Of a DNA stretch of 22,879 nucleotides, positions 13,031 to 21,894 are shown in pieces. Numbering within the stretch: the first letter of the stretch is position 1; every line of letters starts with the position of its first letter. This DNA is from a virus: IMG/VR virus record IMGVR_UViG_3300029286_000256, positions 1-22,879 of that record; one strand, given 5' to 3'. The position numbers and the translations under genes are program-made. The notes under the pieces were generated by a model. It was not told where the DNA came from. It did not search any database and was given only the letters and a program-made list of their open reading frames with translations.

Positions 13031-13606
13031 ATGAAAATATCGAAGGAAATGAAAAACGTTTTAGCGTCCAAAAAGGTCGCATACGTAGACATTGGGTGCG
13101 GTAAGAATAAGCAAGGAGAGAATTGGTTCGGGATAGATTACAGAAAACTACCAGGGGTAGATCTAGTCCAAGATTTAGAAGTATTTCCATGGGGGGTACC
13201 ATCTGAATCGTTTCATACAGCGTTAGCAAACCATGTGATAGAACACATTAATCCATCACACGGAATTTTTATAAGTTTCATGAATGAAGTCTGGAGAATT
13301 CTTAAACCAGGCGGTGAATTTATGATCGGTGCTCCATATGCAACATCACAAGGTATGTTTAGAGATCCTACACATGTCAACTTTGTTAATGAAGAAACCT
13401 GGTCATACTTTGATCCAGATGATAACTTCTATAAAGGAGGATTATATAACATCTATTCCCCATTACCATGGAGAATTAAGATAAACACATGGCACAACAA
13501 CGGAAACGTCGAGGTTGTTCTTGTTAAAAGAGACATTTTACCTGAATATAAGGTGGATGAAGAGTATCAAAATGTCTTGAAGAAACACACTAAATTAATG
13601 AAATAA
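13031..13606 (+). CDS. Class I SAM-dependent methyltransferase
   Basis: A 191-residue protein with the motifs of the type 11 methyltransferase family: motif I VAYVDIGCGKN (about 17-27) for SAM binding, the acidic end of strand 2 in WFGIDYRKL, LANHVIEHI (motif IV region), then WRILKPGGEFMIGAPYA (motifs V-VI). DPTHVNFVNEETW is common in methyltransferases found in sugar-modification clusters. The substrate is unknown. The gene is fused in translation to the following glycosyltransferase by TAA-T-ATG, and both lie between terminators, so they form one expression unit. A role in glycan or surface modification is inferred from that pairing. The N-terminus is short compared with cellular relatives. 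Confidence 0.82.
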   Translation: MKISKEMKNVLASKKVAYVDIGCGKNKQGENWFGIDYRKLPGVDLVQDLEVFPWGVPSESFHTALANHVIEHINPSHGIFISFMNEVWRILKPGGEFMIGAPYATSQGMFRDPTHVNFVNEETWSYFDPDDNFYKGGLYNIYSPLPWRIKINTWHNNGNVEVVLVKRDILPEYKVDEEYQNVLKKHTKLMK

Positions 13607-13607
13607 T

Positions 13608-14543
13608 ATGAAGAAAACAAACAAACTAGGTCATAATTTGACCCAAAATGTGCCTGTTAAGAAGCAAAGAACCGATTATTCACTTCAGGGACAGATAAAC
13701 CATGAATGTGATAAGAACCCCCTCGCTAAAAATGGCGTGTGGACGAACAGAATACTCATAGCCGTTCCATGTACTGGGTTGGTGAGAATAGAGTGGGTAA
13801 TGGCCAAATATGGGCAGATTATACCCACAAACTGGTCACAGGTAGAGATGATACAGTGGCTAAATACATATGCCCCAATAGAGTATCAATTACCTGATGC
13901 AGAGAACCTTATAGCAAAAGCCGTAGTAGAAGGTGATTTCGAGTGGTTCCTATCAATTGAACAAGATAACGTGTTACCACAAGATACATTCGTTAGATTG
14001 AATGAATATATGACAGAAGCTAAATACCCGATTATTTCTGGTCTATATTACACAAAGTCAGTTCCTGCAGAACCTATCTTGTACAGAGGTAGAGGGAATG
14101 GTTCATTTAGAGACTTTAAACTAGGAGATAAGGTATGGGCAGACGGTATACCATTTGGATGTACTTTAATCCACGGATCCATTATTAAGGCTATTTGGAA
14201 CGAAAGTGAAGAATACTCAATAGGTGGACAAGTCACAAGAAAAGTGTTCGAATTACCTAACTTCAATAAAGGAAGCATGGGATTTGAAAACGAAGGTACC
14301 GAAGAAAAGAGATTCGCATATACAAGAGGTACAACAGATCTAAACTTCTGTAAGAGAGTTATGAGAGACGATATATTTACAAAAGCAGGTTGGCCACAAT
14401 TTGCAAAGAAGAAATATCCTTTCTTAGTAGATACTAACATTCTAATCCAACACATTGATAACACTGGAAGAATGTATCCCTTAGGAGGAGTTCCACTAAA
14501 GAACGCTCCAGTAAAGGGGGTTAAACCAAAAGAGATTAACTAG
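13608..14543 (+). CDS. Putative GT-A type glycosyltransferase
   Basis: A 311-residue protein. RILIAVPCTGLVRIEWV begins a Rossmann-like strand; NLIAKAVVEGDFEWFLSIEQDN (written here in part) gives the typical strand ending in an acidic metal-site motif, here EQDN in place of the usual DxD. YPIISGLYYTKS and GIPFGCTLIHGSIIKAI follow, as in family 2-like enzymes found in phages. FAYTRGTTDLNFCKRVM may carry the second acidic cluster. Donor and acceptor are unknown; virion protein or host glycan modification is possible. It starts one base after the methyltransferase stop and ends before a terminator. The first ~45 residues are polar and basic and look like an added segment. Confidence 0.72.
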   Translation: MKKTNKLGHNLTQNVPVKKQRTDYSLQGQINHECDKNPLAKNGVWTNRILIAVPCTGLVRIEWVMAKYGQIIPTNWSQVEMIQWLNTYAPIEYQLPDAENLIAKAVVEGDFEWFLSIEQDNVLPQDTFVRLNEYMTEAKYPIISGLYYTKSVPAEPILYRGRGNGSFRDFKLGDKVWADGIPFGCTLIHGSIIKAIWNESEEYSIGGQVTRKVFELPNFNKGSMGFENEGTEEKRFAYTRGTTDLNFCKRVMRDDIFTKAGWPQFAKKKYPFLVDTNILIQHIDNTGRMYPLGGVPLKNAPVKGVKPKEIN

Positions 14544-14552
14544 CGACTAGAC

Positions 14553-14580
14553 AAACACCTCAGAAATGGGGTGTTTTTCT
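14553..14580 (+). terminator. Intrinsic terminator
   Basis: AAACACC (14553-14559) pairs with GGTGTTT (14570-14576) over a 10-nt loop, with TTTTT at 14574-14578. It ends the methyltransferase/glycosyltransferase unit. The next promoter starts 4 nt later. Confidence 0.85.
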
Positions 14581-14583
14581 ATT

Positions 14584-14608
14584 AGGACTATGATAAAATA
14601 GCCAATAT
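14584..14608 (+). promoter_or_regulatory. Portal-type extended -10 promoter
   Basis: AGGACTATGATAAAATA is identical over 17 nt to the element before the portal gene, and the next bases (GCCAATAT) differ from the portal copy by one base plus a 2-nt insertion. TG-A-TAAAAT is at 14591-14599; the ATG at 14609 is 9 nt further. The leader would be 0-3 nt. Confidence 0.72.
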
Positions 14609-14857
14609 ATGAATAATAACAATTTAAATGACGGTCAAGTGCATAAGGTTCTTTTTAGTAAGGGTAAACTATATCTTGACGGTGTTCAGATAGGTGGCGA
14701 AGATGTCGCACCTGGAAAAGACATCGGTTTCGAGTTTAGAACTAATCCCCCAGTAGAACCAATTAAGGAGGTTACAGCAGCGAAAGATCCCTCAGTTTTA
14801 GAAATTAATGTTCACGATAAGGTCGCTGGACGATCAGTAGGTCCAGGACAAATTTAA
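14609..14857 (+). CDS. Small protein at the head of the tail-fibre operon
   Basis: An 82-residue protein of unknown function. The start MNNNNLNDG is A-rich, as in other near-leaderless genes here. The core (VHKVLFSKGKLYLDGVQIGG) looks like two beta strands and a turn, similar to a fragment of a lectin-like sheet. The middle is Pro/Glu-rich (NPPVEPIKEV) and the C-terminus polar. It is separated from the next fibre gene by 7 nt. Position suggests a fibre-associated or chaperone-like protein, but nothing in the sequence proves this. Confidence 0.62.
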   Translation: MNNNNLNDGQVHKVLFSKGKLYLDGVQIGGEDVAPGKDIGFEFRTNPPVEPIKEVTAAKDPSVLEINVHDKVAGRSVGPGQI

Positions 14858-14864
14858 ATAATAA

Positions 14865-16796
14865 ATGGCAATACAATTACCACAAGCAAACGATCCATTG
14901 AATGTACCAGATCATGCGTTTTCGCATAGAGTCTTTGCCAATGATGATATGGCACCAGAACAATCAGTTGTTGTGGATGATGCTGGTAGAGTAAGTATTC
15001 CACAACCAATAGTTCTTGGGCTCACACCAACAATAGGTGCAACAGAAATAGGCAAATTATACTGGGATGTAGATTGGAAAACGCCAGTAGTAGAATTAGA
15101 AGATGATGTCAGATTACAAGTAGGTCAAGAAACAATGGCTTATGTTTATAATGGGACTGGTTCAACTATAGGACAAGGTAAAGTTGTTTATGTTTCAGGT
15201 ACACAAGCAGGTGTTCCTAGCATATCACTAGCACAAGGAGACTTGGATGAAACTTCAGCAGTTCTTGGACTTGTTACTTCAACAACAATAGCACCAACAG
15301 AATATGGTTATGTAACGATTAGAGGAAATGTAAACAATTTAGATACATCAGCTTGGAACTTAAATGACAAATTATACTTAGATGCAGCAACAGCAGGCAT
15401 GCTTACAAACGTAAAACCAAACACTGAAGATTACGATACGATAGTGGGCAGAGTTATGTTAAAAGACGCCTCAACAGGTAGAGTTTATGTAAACATTACA
15501 AGAGATTATAAAGTAGGTTCTGTTTCAGCAGGAGCAGGAGTAGAAATGTTCCCAGATGATACAGCAATTACACCAGCAGGAACACAATCAACTTATCCGA
15601 TAAAGACACTTTCAAAAACACCAGTAACAACAGCCGAAGATGTAGATTCAATTTCGATAACAGCAGCAACCTCTCCAGTTCTTTACGGAACATATCTTAA
15701 CACCGCACCAATAGGGCTTACAACTATCGCAGGTGGAGTATGGGAATTTAGTATTTGGGCAGGTGTATCATCAGCAACAAACGTAACCTCAATAACACAA
15801 AACGTAAACAGAGTAAGACCAGGAGTAGGAACATTAACCACAACAGATTTAACTGCAACTTCTAAGACAGCAACAGCTTCAACAGGAACACCATTCTTAG
15901 CTGCGAATGTTAATGTTGGTGGAACAAAAGATTCAGATTCATTCCTACAAACACCACAAGGTTATTACAGAATACTTACAAGCGTAGATAATATAACGGT
16001 AACTATAGAAGTTCCAGCAACTTATACAAACGAAGCAGGTGTAACTTATTCAACTCACAAAAAACTATTTGGAGTAACAACTGGTGAGATAAACAACGTA
16101 GCAACATCACCACTATTCGCAGGACTACAACTTTACACAGTTACTTCAGTTCAGGACGCATTTACAGTGGAAGCAACAGATACTTTAGCTTCTGCTTTCT
16201 TTGGTGTATCAACGGGAACAAGGACAGTATACTTTTCACACAATGGGACAACAAGATATTCACACTTCTCAACTCCACTTGTAACTCAACACAACGACTT
16301 AGCAGGACTTCAAGGAGGTGCAGCAACAGAGTATTATCACTTAACATCAGCACAAGCTACAGTGGTAGGAAATACATCAGGAACGAACACTGGAGATAAT
16401 GCAACCAACTCACAATATTTTACAGCCTCAGCCGCAGCAACCCTTTCAAACAAGAGAAATACTCCAAGAAAATATACAACCGTATCTATAGCTGGAGCAC
16501 CAGGAGTTCTAACGCCAGAAATAAGTACTTATGATTATTTTGAAATCACTGCACAGGCAGCACCATTAGACATTGCTAATCACGTTACGTCAACTCCTAC
16601 AGAAGGTGAGAATTTAATCATTGCAATTACTTCAGATGCAACACCGAGAGCTTTAACTTACGGAACGAATTATGTCGCTAAAGGTGGAGTCGCCCTTCCA
16701 AGCACAACGGTAGCAAGCAAGACACTAACCCTCGGATTCAAGTGGAATGGGGGATTAGGAAAGTGGAATTTGCTAGCGCTAGGTCAGGAAGCATAA
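14865..16796 (+). CDS. Tail-fibre-type structural protein
   Basis: A 643-residue protein. The N-terminal part, with NDPLNVPDHAFSHRVFAND, EIGKLYWDVDWKTPVVEL, LQVGQETMAYVYNGTGS and GQGKVVYVSGTQAGVPSISL, then LNDKLYLDAATAGMLTNVKP and IVGRVM, is a domain common in phage fibre and baseplate proteins. The middle (about 220-470) is Thr/Ser-rich and beta-like. Near 490-540, HNDLAGLQGG, EYYHLTSAQAT and NTSGTNTGDNATN form the repeat often found near the ends of fibre proteins. A compact C-terminal domain follows. No enzymatic motif is seen. It precedes the largest gene by one base, so fibre assembly from the two proteins is plausible. Confidence 0.8.
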   Translation: MAIQLPQANDPLNVPDHAFSHRVFANDDMAPEQSVVVDDAGRVSIPQPIVLGLTPTIGATEIGKLYWDVDWKTPVVELEDDVRLQVGQETMAYVYNGTGSTIGQGKVVYVSGTQAGVPSISLAQGDLDETSAVLGLVTSTTIAPTEYGYVTIRGNVNNLDTSAWNLNDKLYLDAATAGMLTNVKPNTEDYDTIVGRVMLKDASTGRVYVNITRDYKVGSVSAGAGVEMFPDDTAITPAGTQSTYPIKTLSKTPVTTAEDVDSISITAATSPVLYGTYLNTAPIGLTTIAGGVWEFSIWAGVSSATNVTSITQNVNRVRPGVGTLTTTDLTATSKTATASTGTPFLAANVNVGGTKDSDSFLQTPQGYYRILTSVDNITVTIEVPATYTNEAGVTYSTHKKLFGVTTGEINNVATSPLFAGLQLYTVTSVQDAFTVEATDTLASAFFGVSTGTRTVYFSHNGTTRYSHFSTPLVTQHNDLAGLQGGAATEYYHLTSAQATVVGNTSGTNTGDNATNSQYFTASAAATLSNKRNTPRKYTTVSIAGAPGVLTPEISTYDYFEITAQAAPLDIANHVTSTPTEGENLIIAITSDATPRALTYGTNYVAKGGVALPSTTVASKTLTLGFKWNGGLGKWNLLALGQEA

Positions 16797-16797
16797 T

Positions 16798-19700
16798 ATG
16801 GATATAGATATTTTTGATGGTTTAAATATAAGAGAAGTCTCACTGGGTGTTACTACCTATGAGATTAACATTGTCAATGATATTAATATCATTGAACTAC
16901 CTACAGAGTGGGTTCTTTTTGATTTCGAAATAGGCGTGGTAGATAGATTGAGTGTTTCGGAAGATCTAACGAGGAATAGAGACCTAGAGATTGATATAGT
17001 TAATGACATAAGAATATCTGAACAAACAACTCAATTTCCACTTTTTGATTATGAAATAGGTGTGGCAGAAAATATCAATATATCAAATCCAAGCGCTGTT
17101 AAAAACAATCCACTAAAAGTGTACTGGTATGGAGGAACTGGAAACTGGAGCGACGGTGCAACCCACTGGTCAAGAAATTCTGGTAACTTAATTGCCGATG
17201 GAATAGCTGCACCAAATGATACCAGTACAATCGCATGTTGGGATGGAAACTCTGGGATAGGAACTTGTACAATTAACTCTGTCGGTGGATCGATTGGGGG
17301 TTTTGATTTTACAGGAGTATCACCAAATTTAACTATTGCTGGAAGTGCCTCTTTTTCAAGTTTCTATGGAAATCTTACCTTACAGGCAGGAATGAGTCTT
17401 ACTTGTACTAGTGCTCTGTCAAACATGAAAGGAACAAACATTATAACCTCAAATGGTGTTGTTTGGAAGGGTTATATACAACAAGGAACTTCTTCTGGGA
17501 CAATTATTCTTGCAGATGACTTTGTTAGCAACGACGCTACAGGTTATAGATGCACCCTCGGCCAAGTTGAACTTAACGGGCATTCATGTGAATTTAAAGT
17601 TATACAGATTGATGGGGCAGACCCAAATACTAGGGGTTTTAAGGATAGTGTGGGAGGAGGATCTCTAAGACTTTCTGGAAACAATACAGTGTTGTGGTTG
17701 GGTATAGCATCATCTTCGGTAACTTTAACCAATATTCCATATATTACATGTACTTATACAGGTTCTGTTGGAACGAGATCTTTTAGAAGTTCTACGACTC
17801 ACGGTTCTCTTAACCCCTCTTTTAAATTTATAGGAGGAACAGACATAATTAGTTTTGATTCTGGAGCTGTACTCGGTGATCTTGATTTTACAGGATTCTC
17901 AGGAACTTTAGCAAATACAAGTTTTAGTGCAAGTAGTCTTAAGTTGTCGGATACAATGACAGCCACTGCTGGTGCCAGCACGATTACACTTAACGGTAAT
18001 GGAACTACAGATGTAGCGGGAATAAAATATATAAAAACAGGAGCTGGCAAGGTTTTTCCATCTAATCTTACCATAAATGGAACTGGAAAAACATTTCAAC
18101 TAGAAGATGATTTATCGACGGCCTACAACTTTATAATGACGGCGGGTACACTTAATCCTAATGGTAAGAACTTTACCTTTACTGGGGCAACTCCAACTTA
18201 TACACCAACTGTTGTAACGAACTTTTATAATCTGTCACTAGTTGCTACAACTCCAGCCGCAGCGAACGTTTTCTCTATAGCTGGGGCAGGAGGAACGATA
18301 ATTTCGAATAATCTAACAATAAACCACGGGACAGATAATACCAAAAGACTCCTTGTTTCCTCTTCTTCTTTTGGAACACAAAGAAGTATAAGTGTCGGTG
18401 GAGTTGTTTCTGCAGAGAACGTAGATTTCAGAGATATACTTGGAATAGGATCAGCAACTTGGGATGTATCTGGAGCGACATACTACACAGGAGACTGTGG
18501 AGGAAATACGTTTAAGGCACTCGGTGCCGCAGCTTTTACAACGGCGACAAATCAAATATGGAATGGAACTGCTGGAGGAAATTTTTCAACAGTAGCAAGG
18601 TGGACATCAAGAATTCCTCTACCACAGGATACTGCCATTTTTAATGGTGTGGACTTAGGAACTTCACAAACAATAGTCCAGGATTTAATAAGATGTCCAG
18701 GAATAAACTTTACAGGAGCAACATGGACAACTGGTTTTACGTTTACGATGTCAACGGCATGTGATCTTTATGGGTCGCTTATCCTTATAACGGGGATGAC
18801 CCTTGGTGCCGCTACACAAACTTATACGTTAAGAGGGAGACACGGAATAACAAGAGTTTTGGATACAGCGGGACTTACATTAACAAAAGCTGTCATTCAA
18901 GACAACTGGGAGGGTACTTATCAGATAGGTGCAGGAGATTTTATATTAGCTGCGGCCCAAACATATACCCTAACTTCTGGAAATCTTGATCTTAATGGAA
19001 ATACTTTTTCTACTGGAATATTTAATACTACTGGAACAGTAACCAGAGCCATTTTAGATGTGGCAACTGGAGGGTCCTTTCTTGTAACGGGAAATGCAAC
19101 AACTGTCTGGACAAGTGCAGTTTCGACAGGATTAACATGTACTCCGATAATCGATTTTAATTACTCAGGGGCAACTGGAACGAGAACAATAACGGGATCA
19201 TCAACAGAATTGGGTAGTGCACACTTCAGTATAACAGCAGGAACAGATGCAACCACGATAACCGCTGGAATTAGAAGTTTAAACTTTACGGGTTATTCAG
19301 GAACAACAGCAAACAGTGTTAGAACAATTTATGGAAATTTGACTGTTCCAAATACAGGAACACACACTGGGGGAGCAAACGCAACGACTTTTGCCGCAAC
19401 CTCTGGGACTAAGTCAATAACTACAAATACCAAAACGCTTGATTATCCAATTACGATCAATGGAGTCGGTGGAACTTTCCAACTAGCAGATAATCTAACA
19501 ATGGGAGTTACCAGAACACTCACAGTTACAAATGGAACATTTAATACAAACAGTTTTGTTCTTTCAACTGGTTTATTTACGATGAGCGGAGTTGCACAGA
19601 CAATCAATCTAGGTTCTGAGACACACCTATTAACTGGAACGGGAACAGTATTTACTGGAACACTCGGTACATTAAGCGGATCATACACCTTAAAGATAAG

Positions 19701-21360
19701 TGATATAAGTGCAACAGGTATAACTTTTGCTGGAGGGGGTAGACAATACAACAATATCTGGTTCTCAAGAGGTTTGAGTACTGGAACAAATACAATAACG
19801 GGAGCAAATACTTTTGCATCTTTTGTTGATGGTGGTACAACAGCACACATAGACACATTCCCAGCAACAACAATAAACACATTCGCGTCACTTGCTATCA
19901 CTGGAAGAGAAAGTCAATTAATAACGTTGTCTTCAGCGACCGCTGGAACAAGAACAATACTAATAGATACCGCTGGAACAAATACATGTAATTATATATT
20001 AGCAAAAGATACCCTAGTTTCAGGAGGAGCAACATGGGTTGGGGGAGCAAACAGTTCCTTTATAAATAGCGTAGGATGGTCAGACTTACCCGCAGCTCCA
20101 ACTAGATATTGGGTTTCTGGAGGCAACGGAAACTGGAGTAGCAACACCAACTGGTCTGCAACTGATGGGGGTCCAAGATATGCATCAATTCCTACTGGGG
20201 ATACAGATGTTTTCTTCACGGCAAACTCTGGGTCAGGTATATCTACGATAAATTCAGCGTCTGCAGTGGGGAATCTTAACTTCACGGGTTTTACTGGAAC
20301 ATTGGCAGGATCAGGAGCTCTAACCTTGAATGGAAGTTTGACACTGGGAAGTGGAATGACAATAACTTATACAGGAGCCATTGGAACAGATCTTACTTTT
20401 GCAAATAATACAATTACATCTAACTCAAAAACACTATTAAGCGCAGTAACACTTGGAAAGGCACTTCTTTCATCATACGTCACTGACTCTTGGACACTTC
20501 AAGATGATTTTTCCGCCACGGGTTTGGTTCTCACACAGGGAACATTTAATTCAAATAATAAAGCTTTAACTTTGGGATCTTTCAACTCAGTAAATAGTAA
20601 CGTTAGAACTCTTAATTTGGGTACTAATACATGGACAATTACTGGGACTGGAACGGCCTGGAGAATCGTCGGTTTAGTTGGTATTACACTCAATCCAAGT
20701 ACTTCTACAATTAAAATGACAAATACCTCTTCAAGCACAGTTACCTTTGAGGGAGGAGTATTAACCTACAATAACCTATGGTTTGCTAGGGGGGCAAGTA
20801 GTGGTGAATCTCAAGTGGGTGTAAATACAACCTTTAACGACATTAAGGACGATGGGACAATCGCTCACAACCTATCATTTCAGGCAAACATGACCACAAC
20901 ATGTAACACCTTTACGGTTAATGGAAATCCTGGAAATGTAATTACAATAAAATCAACTACACCTGGTACACGTTTTGTATTAAACAACAAAAAAACAATC
21001 GTTTCTGATTACTTGTCTATTTCTGATTCAGTGGTTACAGGTACTGCATATGCGGGCGCAAATTCCGTTGCGACAAATACAATTGGAGTGACAACTAGTG
21101 ACAATGTGGGTTGGATCTTTGCTGCACCATCAACTGTAATAGCAGGACAAGCAACAAAATCGAGTGTGGGTGTTTCTGGCGCCGTTGTAAGACTCATTAG
21201 ACAAATAGATAACGTAGAAGTTGATCAAACAACGACTGATGGAAGTGGAAACTACTCATTCTATGCCCCTTCAACGAATAAATACCATGTTTGTATAGAA
21301 TATACGGATGGAGGAGTGAAATACAACGCAAAATCGCTTTGGGAGTTAACACCAGCTTAA
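16798..21360 (+). CDS. Giant repetitive tail-spike/fibre protein (1520 aa)
   Basis: The N-terminal ~100 residues hold repeats of the V-x-D-x-I-x-I-x-E type (IVNDINIIEL, VVDRLSVSED, IVNDIRISEQ, VAENINIS), as at the end of the protein at 11403. Three large units follow, each opened by a Trp/Gly/Asn motif: YWYGGTGNWSDGATHW (about 109), IWNGTAGGNFSTVARW (about 586) and YWVSGGNGNWSSNTNW (about 1103). Each continues into hundreds of residues of Gly/Thr/Asn-rich short strands (for example LTLNGSLTLGSGMTI), as in right-handed beta-helices of spikes and adhesins. The last ~75 residues (GVSGAVVRLIRQ, TTDGSGNYSFYAPS, YNAKSLWELTPA) form a carboxypeptidase-regulatory-like domain common at phage fibre ends. 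Host binding is the likely role. It is one base after the preceding gene. Confidence 0.8.
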   Translation: MDIDIFDGLNIREVSLGVTTYEINIVNDINIIELPTEWVLFDFEIGVVDRLSVSEDLTRNRDLEIDIVNDIRISEQTTQFPLFDYEIGVAENINISNPSAVKNNPLKVYWYGGTGNWSDGATHWSRNSGNLIADGIAAPNDTSTIACWDGNSGIGTCTINSVGGSIGGFDFTGVSPNLTIAGSASFSSFYGNLTLQAGMSLTCTSALSNMKGTNIITSNGVVWKGYIQQGTSSGTIILADDFVSNDATGYRCTLGQVELNGHSCEFKVIQIDGADPNTRGFKDSVGGGSLRLSGNNTVLWLGIASSSVTLTNIPYITCTYTGSVGTRSFRSSTTHGSLNPSFKFIGGTDIISFDSGAVLGDLDFTGFSGTLANTSFSASSLKLSDTMTATAGASTITLNGNGTTDVAGIKYIKTGAGKVFPSNLTINGTGKTFQLEDDLSTAYNFIMTAGTLNPNGKNFTFTGATPTYTPTVVTNFYNLSLVATTPAAANVFSIAGAGGTIISNNLTINHGTDNTKRLLVSSSSFGTQRSISVGGVVSAENVDFRDILGIGSATWDVSGATYYTGDCGGNTFKALGAAAFTTATNQIWNGTAGGNFSTVARWTSRIPLPQDTAIFNGVDLGTSQTIVQDLIRCPGINFTGATWTTGFTFTMSTACDLYGSLILITGMTLGAATQTYTLRGRHGITRVLDTAGLTLTKAVIQDNWEGTYQIGAGDFILAAAQTYTLTSGNLDLNGNTFSTGIFNTTGTVTRAILDVATGGSFLVTGNATTVWTSAVSTGLTCTPIIDFNYSGATGTRTITGSSTELGSAHFSITAGTDATTITAGIRSLNFTGYSGTTANSVRTIYGNLTVPNTGTHTGGANATTFAATSGTKSITTNTKTLDYPITINGVGGTFQLADNLTMGVTRTLTVTNGTFNTNSFVLSTGLFTMSGVAQTINLGSETHLLTGTGTVFTGTLGTLSGSYTLKISDISATGITFAGGGRQYNNIWFSRGLSTGTNTITGANTFASFVDGGTTAHIDTFPATTINTFASLAITGRESQLITLSSATAGTRTILIDTAGTNTCNYILAKDTLVSGGATWVGGANSSFINSVGWSDLPAAPTRYWVSGGNGNWSSNTNWSATDGGPRYASIPTGDTDVFFTANSGSGISTINSASAVGNLNFTGFTGTLAGSGALTLNGSLTLGSGMTITYTGAIGTDLTFANNTITSNSKTLLSAVTLGKALLSSYVTDSWTLQDDFSATGLVLTQGTFNSNNKALTLGSFNSVNSNVRTLNLGTNTWTITGTGTAWRIVGLVGITLNPSTSTIKMTNTSSSTVTFEGGVLTYNNLWFARGASSGESQVGVNTTFNDIKDDGTIAHNLSFQANMTTTCNTFTVNGNPGNVITIKSTTPGTRFVLNNKKTIVSDYLSISDSVVTGTAYAGANSVATNTIGVTTSDNVGWIFAAPSTVIAGQATKSSVGVSGAVVRLIRQIDNVEVDQTTTDGSGNYSFYAPSTNKYHVCIEYTDGGVKYNAKSLWELTPA

Positions 21361-21364
21361 TTTT

Positions 21365-21508
21365 ATGTATACACCACCTATAGGAACAGCAGCAGATTTG
21401 GTTTTAGAAGCGTATACTCCACCTGTTGGAACCGCTGCGAACTTTGATTTGGACGGTGGAACACCTCCAATACCAACAAATACGGGCAATTTCTTCTTAT
21501 TTATGTAG
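21365..21508 (+). CDS. 47-aa protein with two PPxGTAA repeats
   Basis: The frame starts 4 nt after the giant fibre stop and encodes MYTPPIGTAADLVLEA, then YTPPVGTAANFDLDGG, and ends GNFFLFM. The Y-T-P-P-x-G-T-A-A-x-F-x-L repeat is like the PPxGxxxxF repeats seen in the C-terminal parts of many phage spike proteins. It may be a separate small virion protein or a detached end of the fibre gene. No Shine-Dalgarno is seen. Its TAG stop overlaps the start of the next promoter. Confidence 0.6.
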   Translation: MYTPPIGTAADLVLEAYTPPVGTAANFDLDGGTPPIPTNTGNFFLFM

Positions 21509-21530
21509 GACTGTAGTATAATATAACAAT
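21508..21530 (+). promoter_or_regulatory. Consensus -10 box before the lysis pair
   Basis: GGACTGTAGTATAAT resembles the portal-type element (GGACTATGATAAAAT) but has a full TATAAT (21517-21522). The ATG at 21531 is 8 nt after the box, so the transcript should start at or next to the ATG. Confidence 0.7.
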
Positions 21531-21893
21531 ATGGAAATATCAGAATTAATATCAATTATTGGAGGAAGTTTGGGTGTCCTAGCTATGATATTTGGAGCCT
21601 TTAATTACTTTAGAAAACCTCAGGAAACATCAGCTGAGAACGACATTCGATTTGATGAAAAAATAAAAGGGGATAACAAAATGTTTGACGAGAAATTTAG
21701 AGCACTCACGGAAAAATTTGACACCAGATTCCAAGATATGAAGGACGGCGTTGTTAAAGTCATGCAAAATGACCTACAAGAAGTCAAATCCGAGTTGAGA
21801 AGCCACGTCTCAAACCAGACAGTATATGAAAGAGAAATGGCAAAAGAATTAGGAGGATTGAACGCAAAATTAGATATTTTAATAAAAAAATAA
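21531..21893 (+). CDS. Membrane-anchored coiled-coil protein (possible holin)
   Basis: A 120-residue protein with one predicted membrane segment at about 6-26 (LISIIGGSLGVLAMIFGAFNY), then RKP and a long polar, helical region to the end. Heptad-like spacing (FDEKIKGDNKMFDEKFRALT, then FDTRFQDMKD and LQEVKSELRSHV) suggests a coiled coil. This make-up, one N-terminal span and a cytoplasmic or periplasmic coil, is found in XhlA-like and other phage lysis-associated proteins. It is joined by TAA-T-ATG to a papain-like enzyme with a cell-wall-binding domain, which makes a holin or enzyme-tethering role likely but unproven. Confidence 0.68.
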   Translation: MEISELISIIGGSLGVLAMIFGAFNYFRKPQETSAENDIRFDEKIKGDNKMFDEKFRALTEKFDTRFQDMKDGVVKVMQNDLQEVKSELRSHVSNQTVYEREMAKELGGLNAKLDILIKK

Positions 21894-21894
21894 T

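Noticed and set aside
14048-14464. 138-aa open frame on the minus strand
   Set aside because: It is the complement of the glycosyltransferase gene, has no start signals and no recognisable protein features. The same holds for the long minus-strand frames at 2566-2895, 4256-4609, 19443-19901 and 19992-20285.
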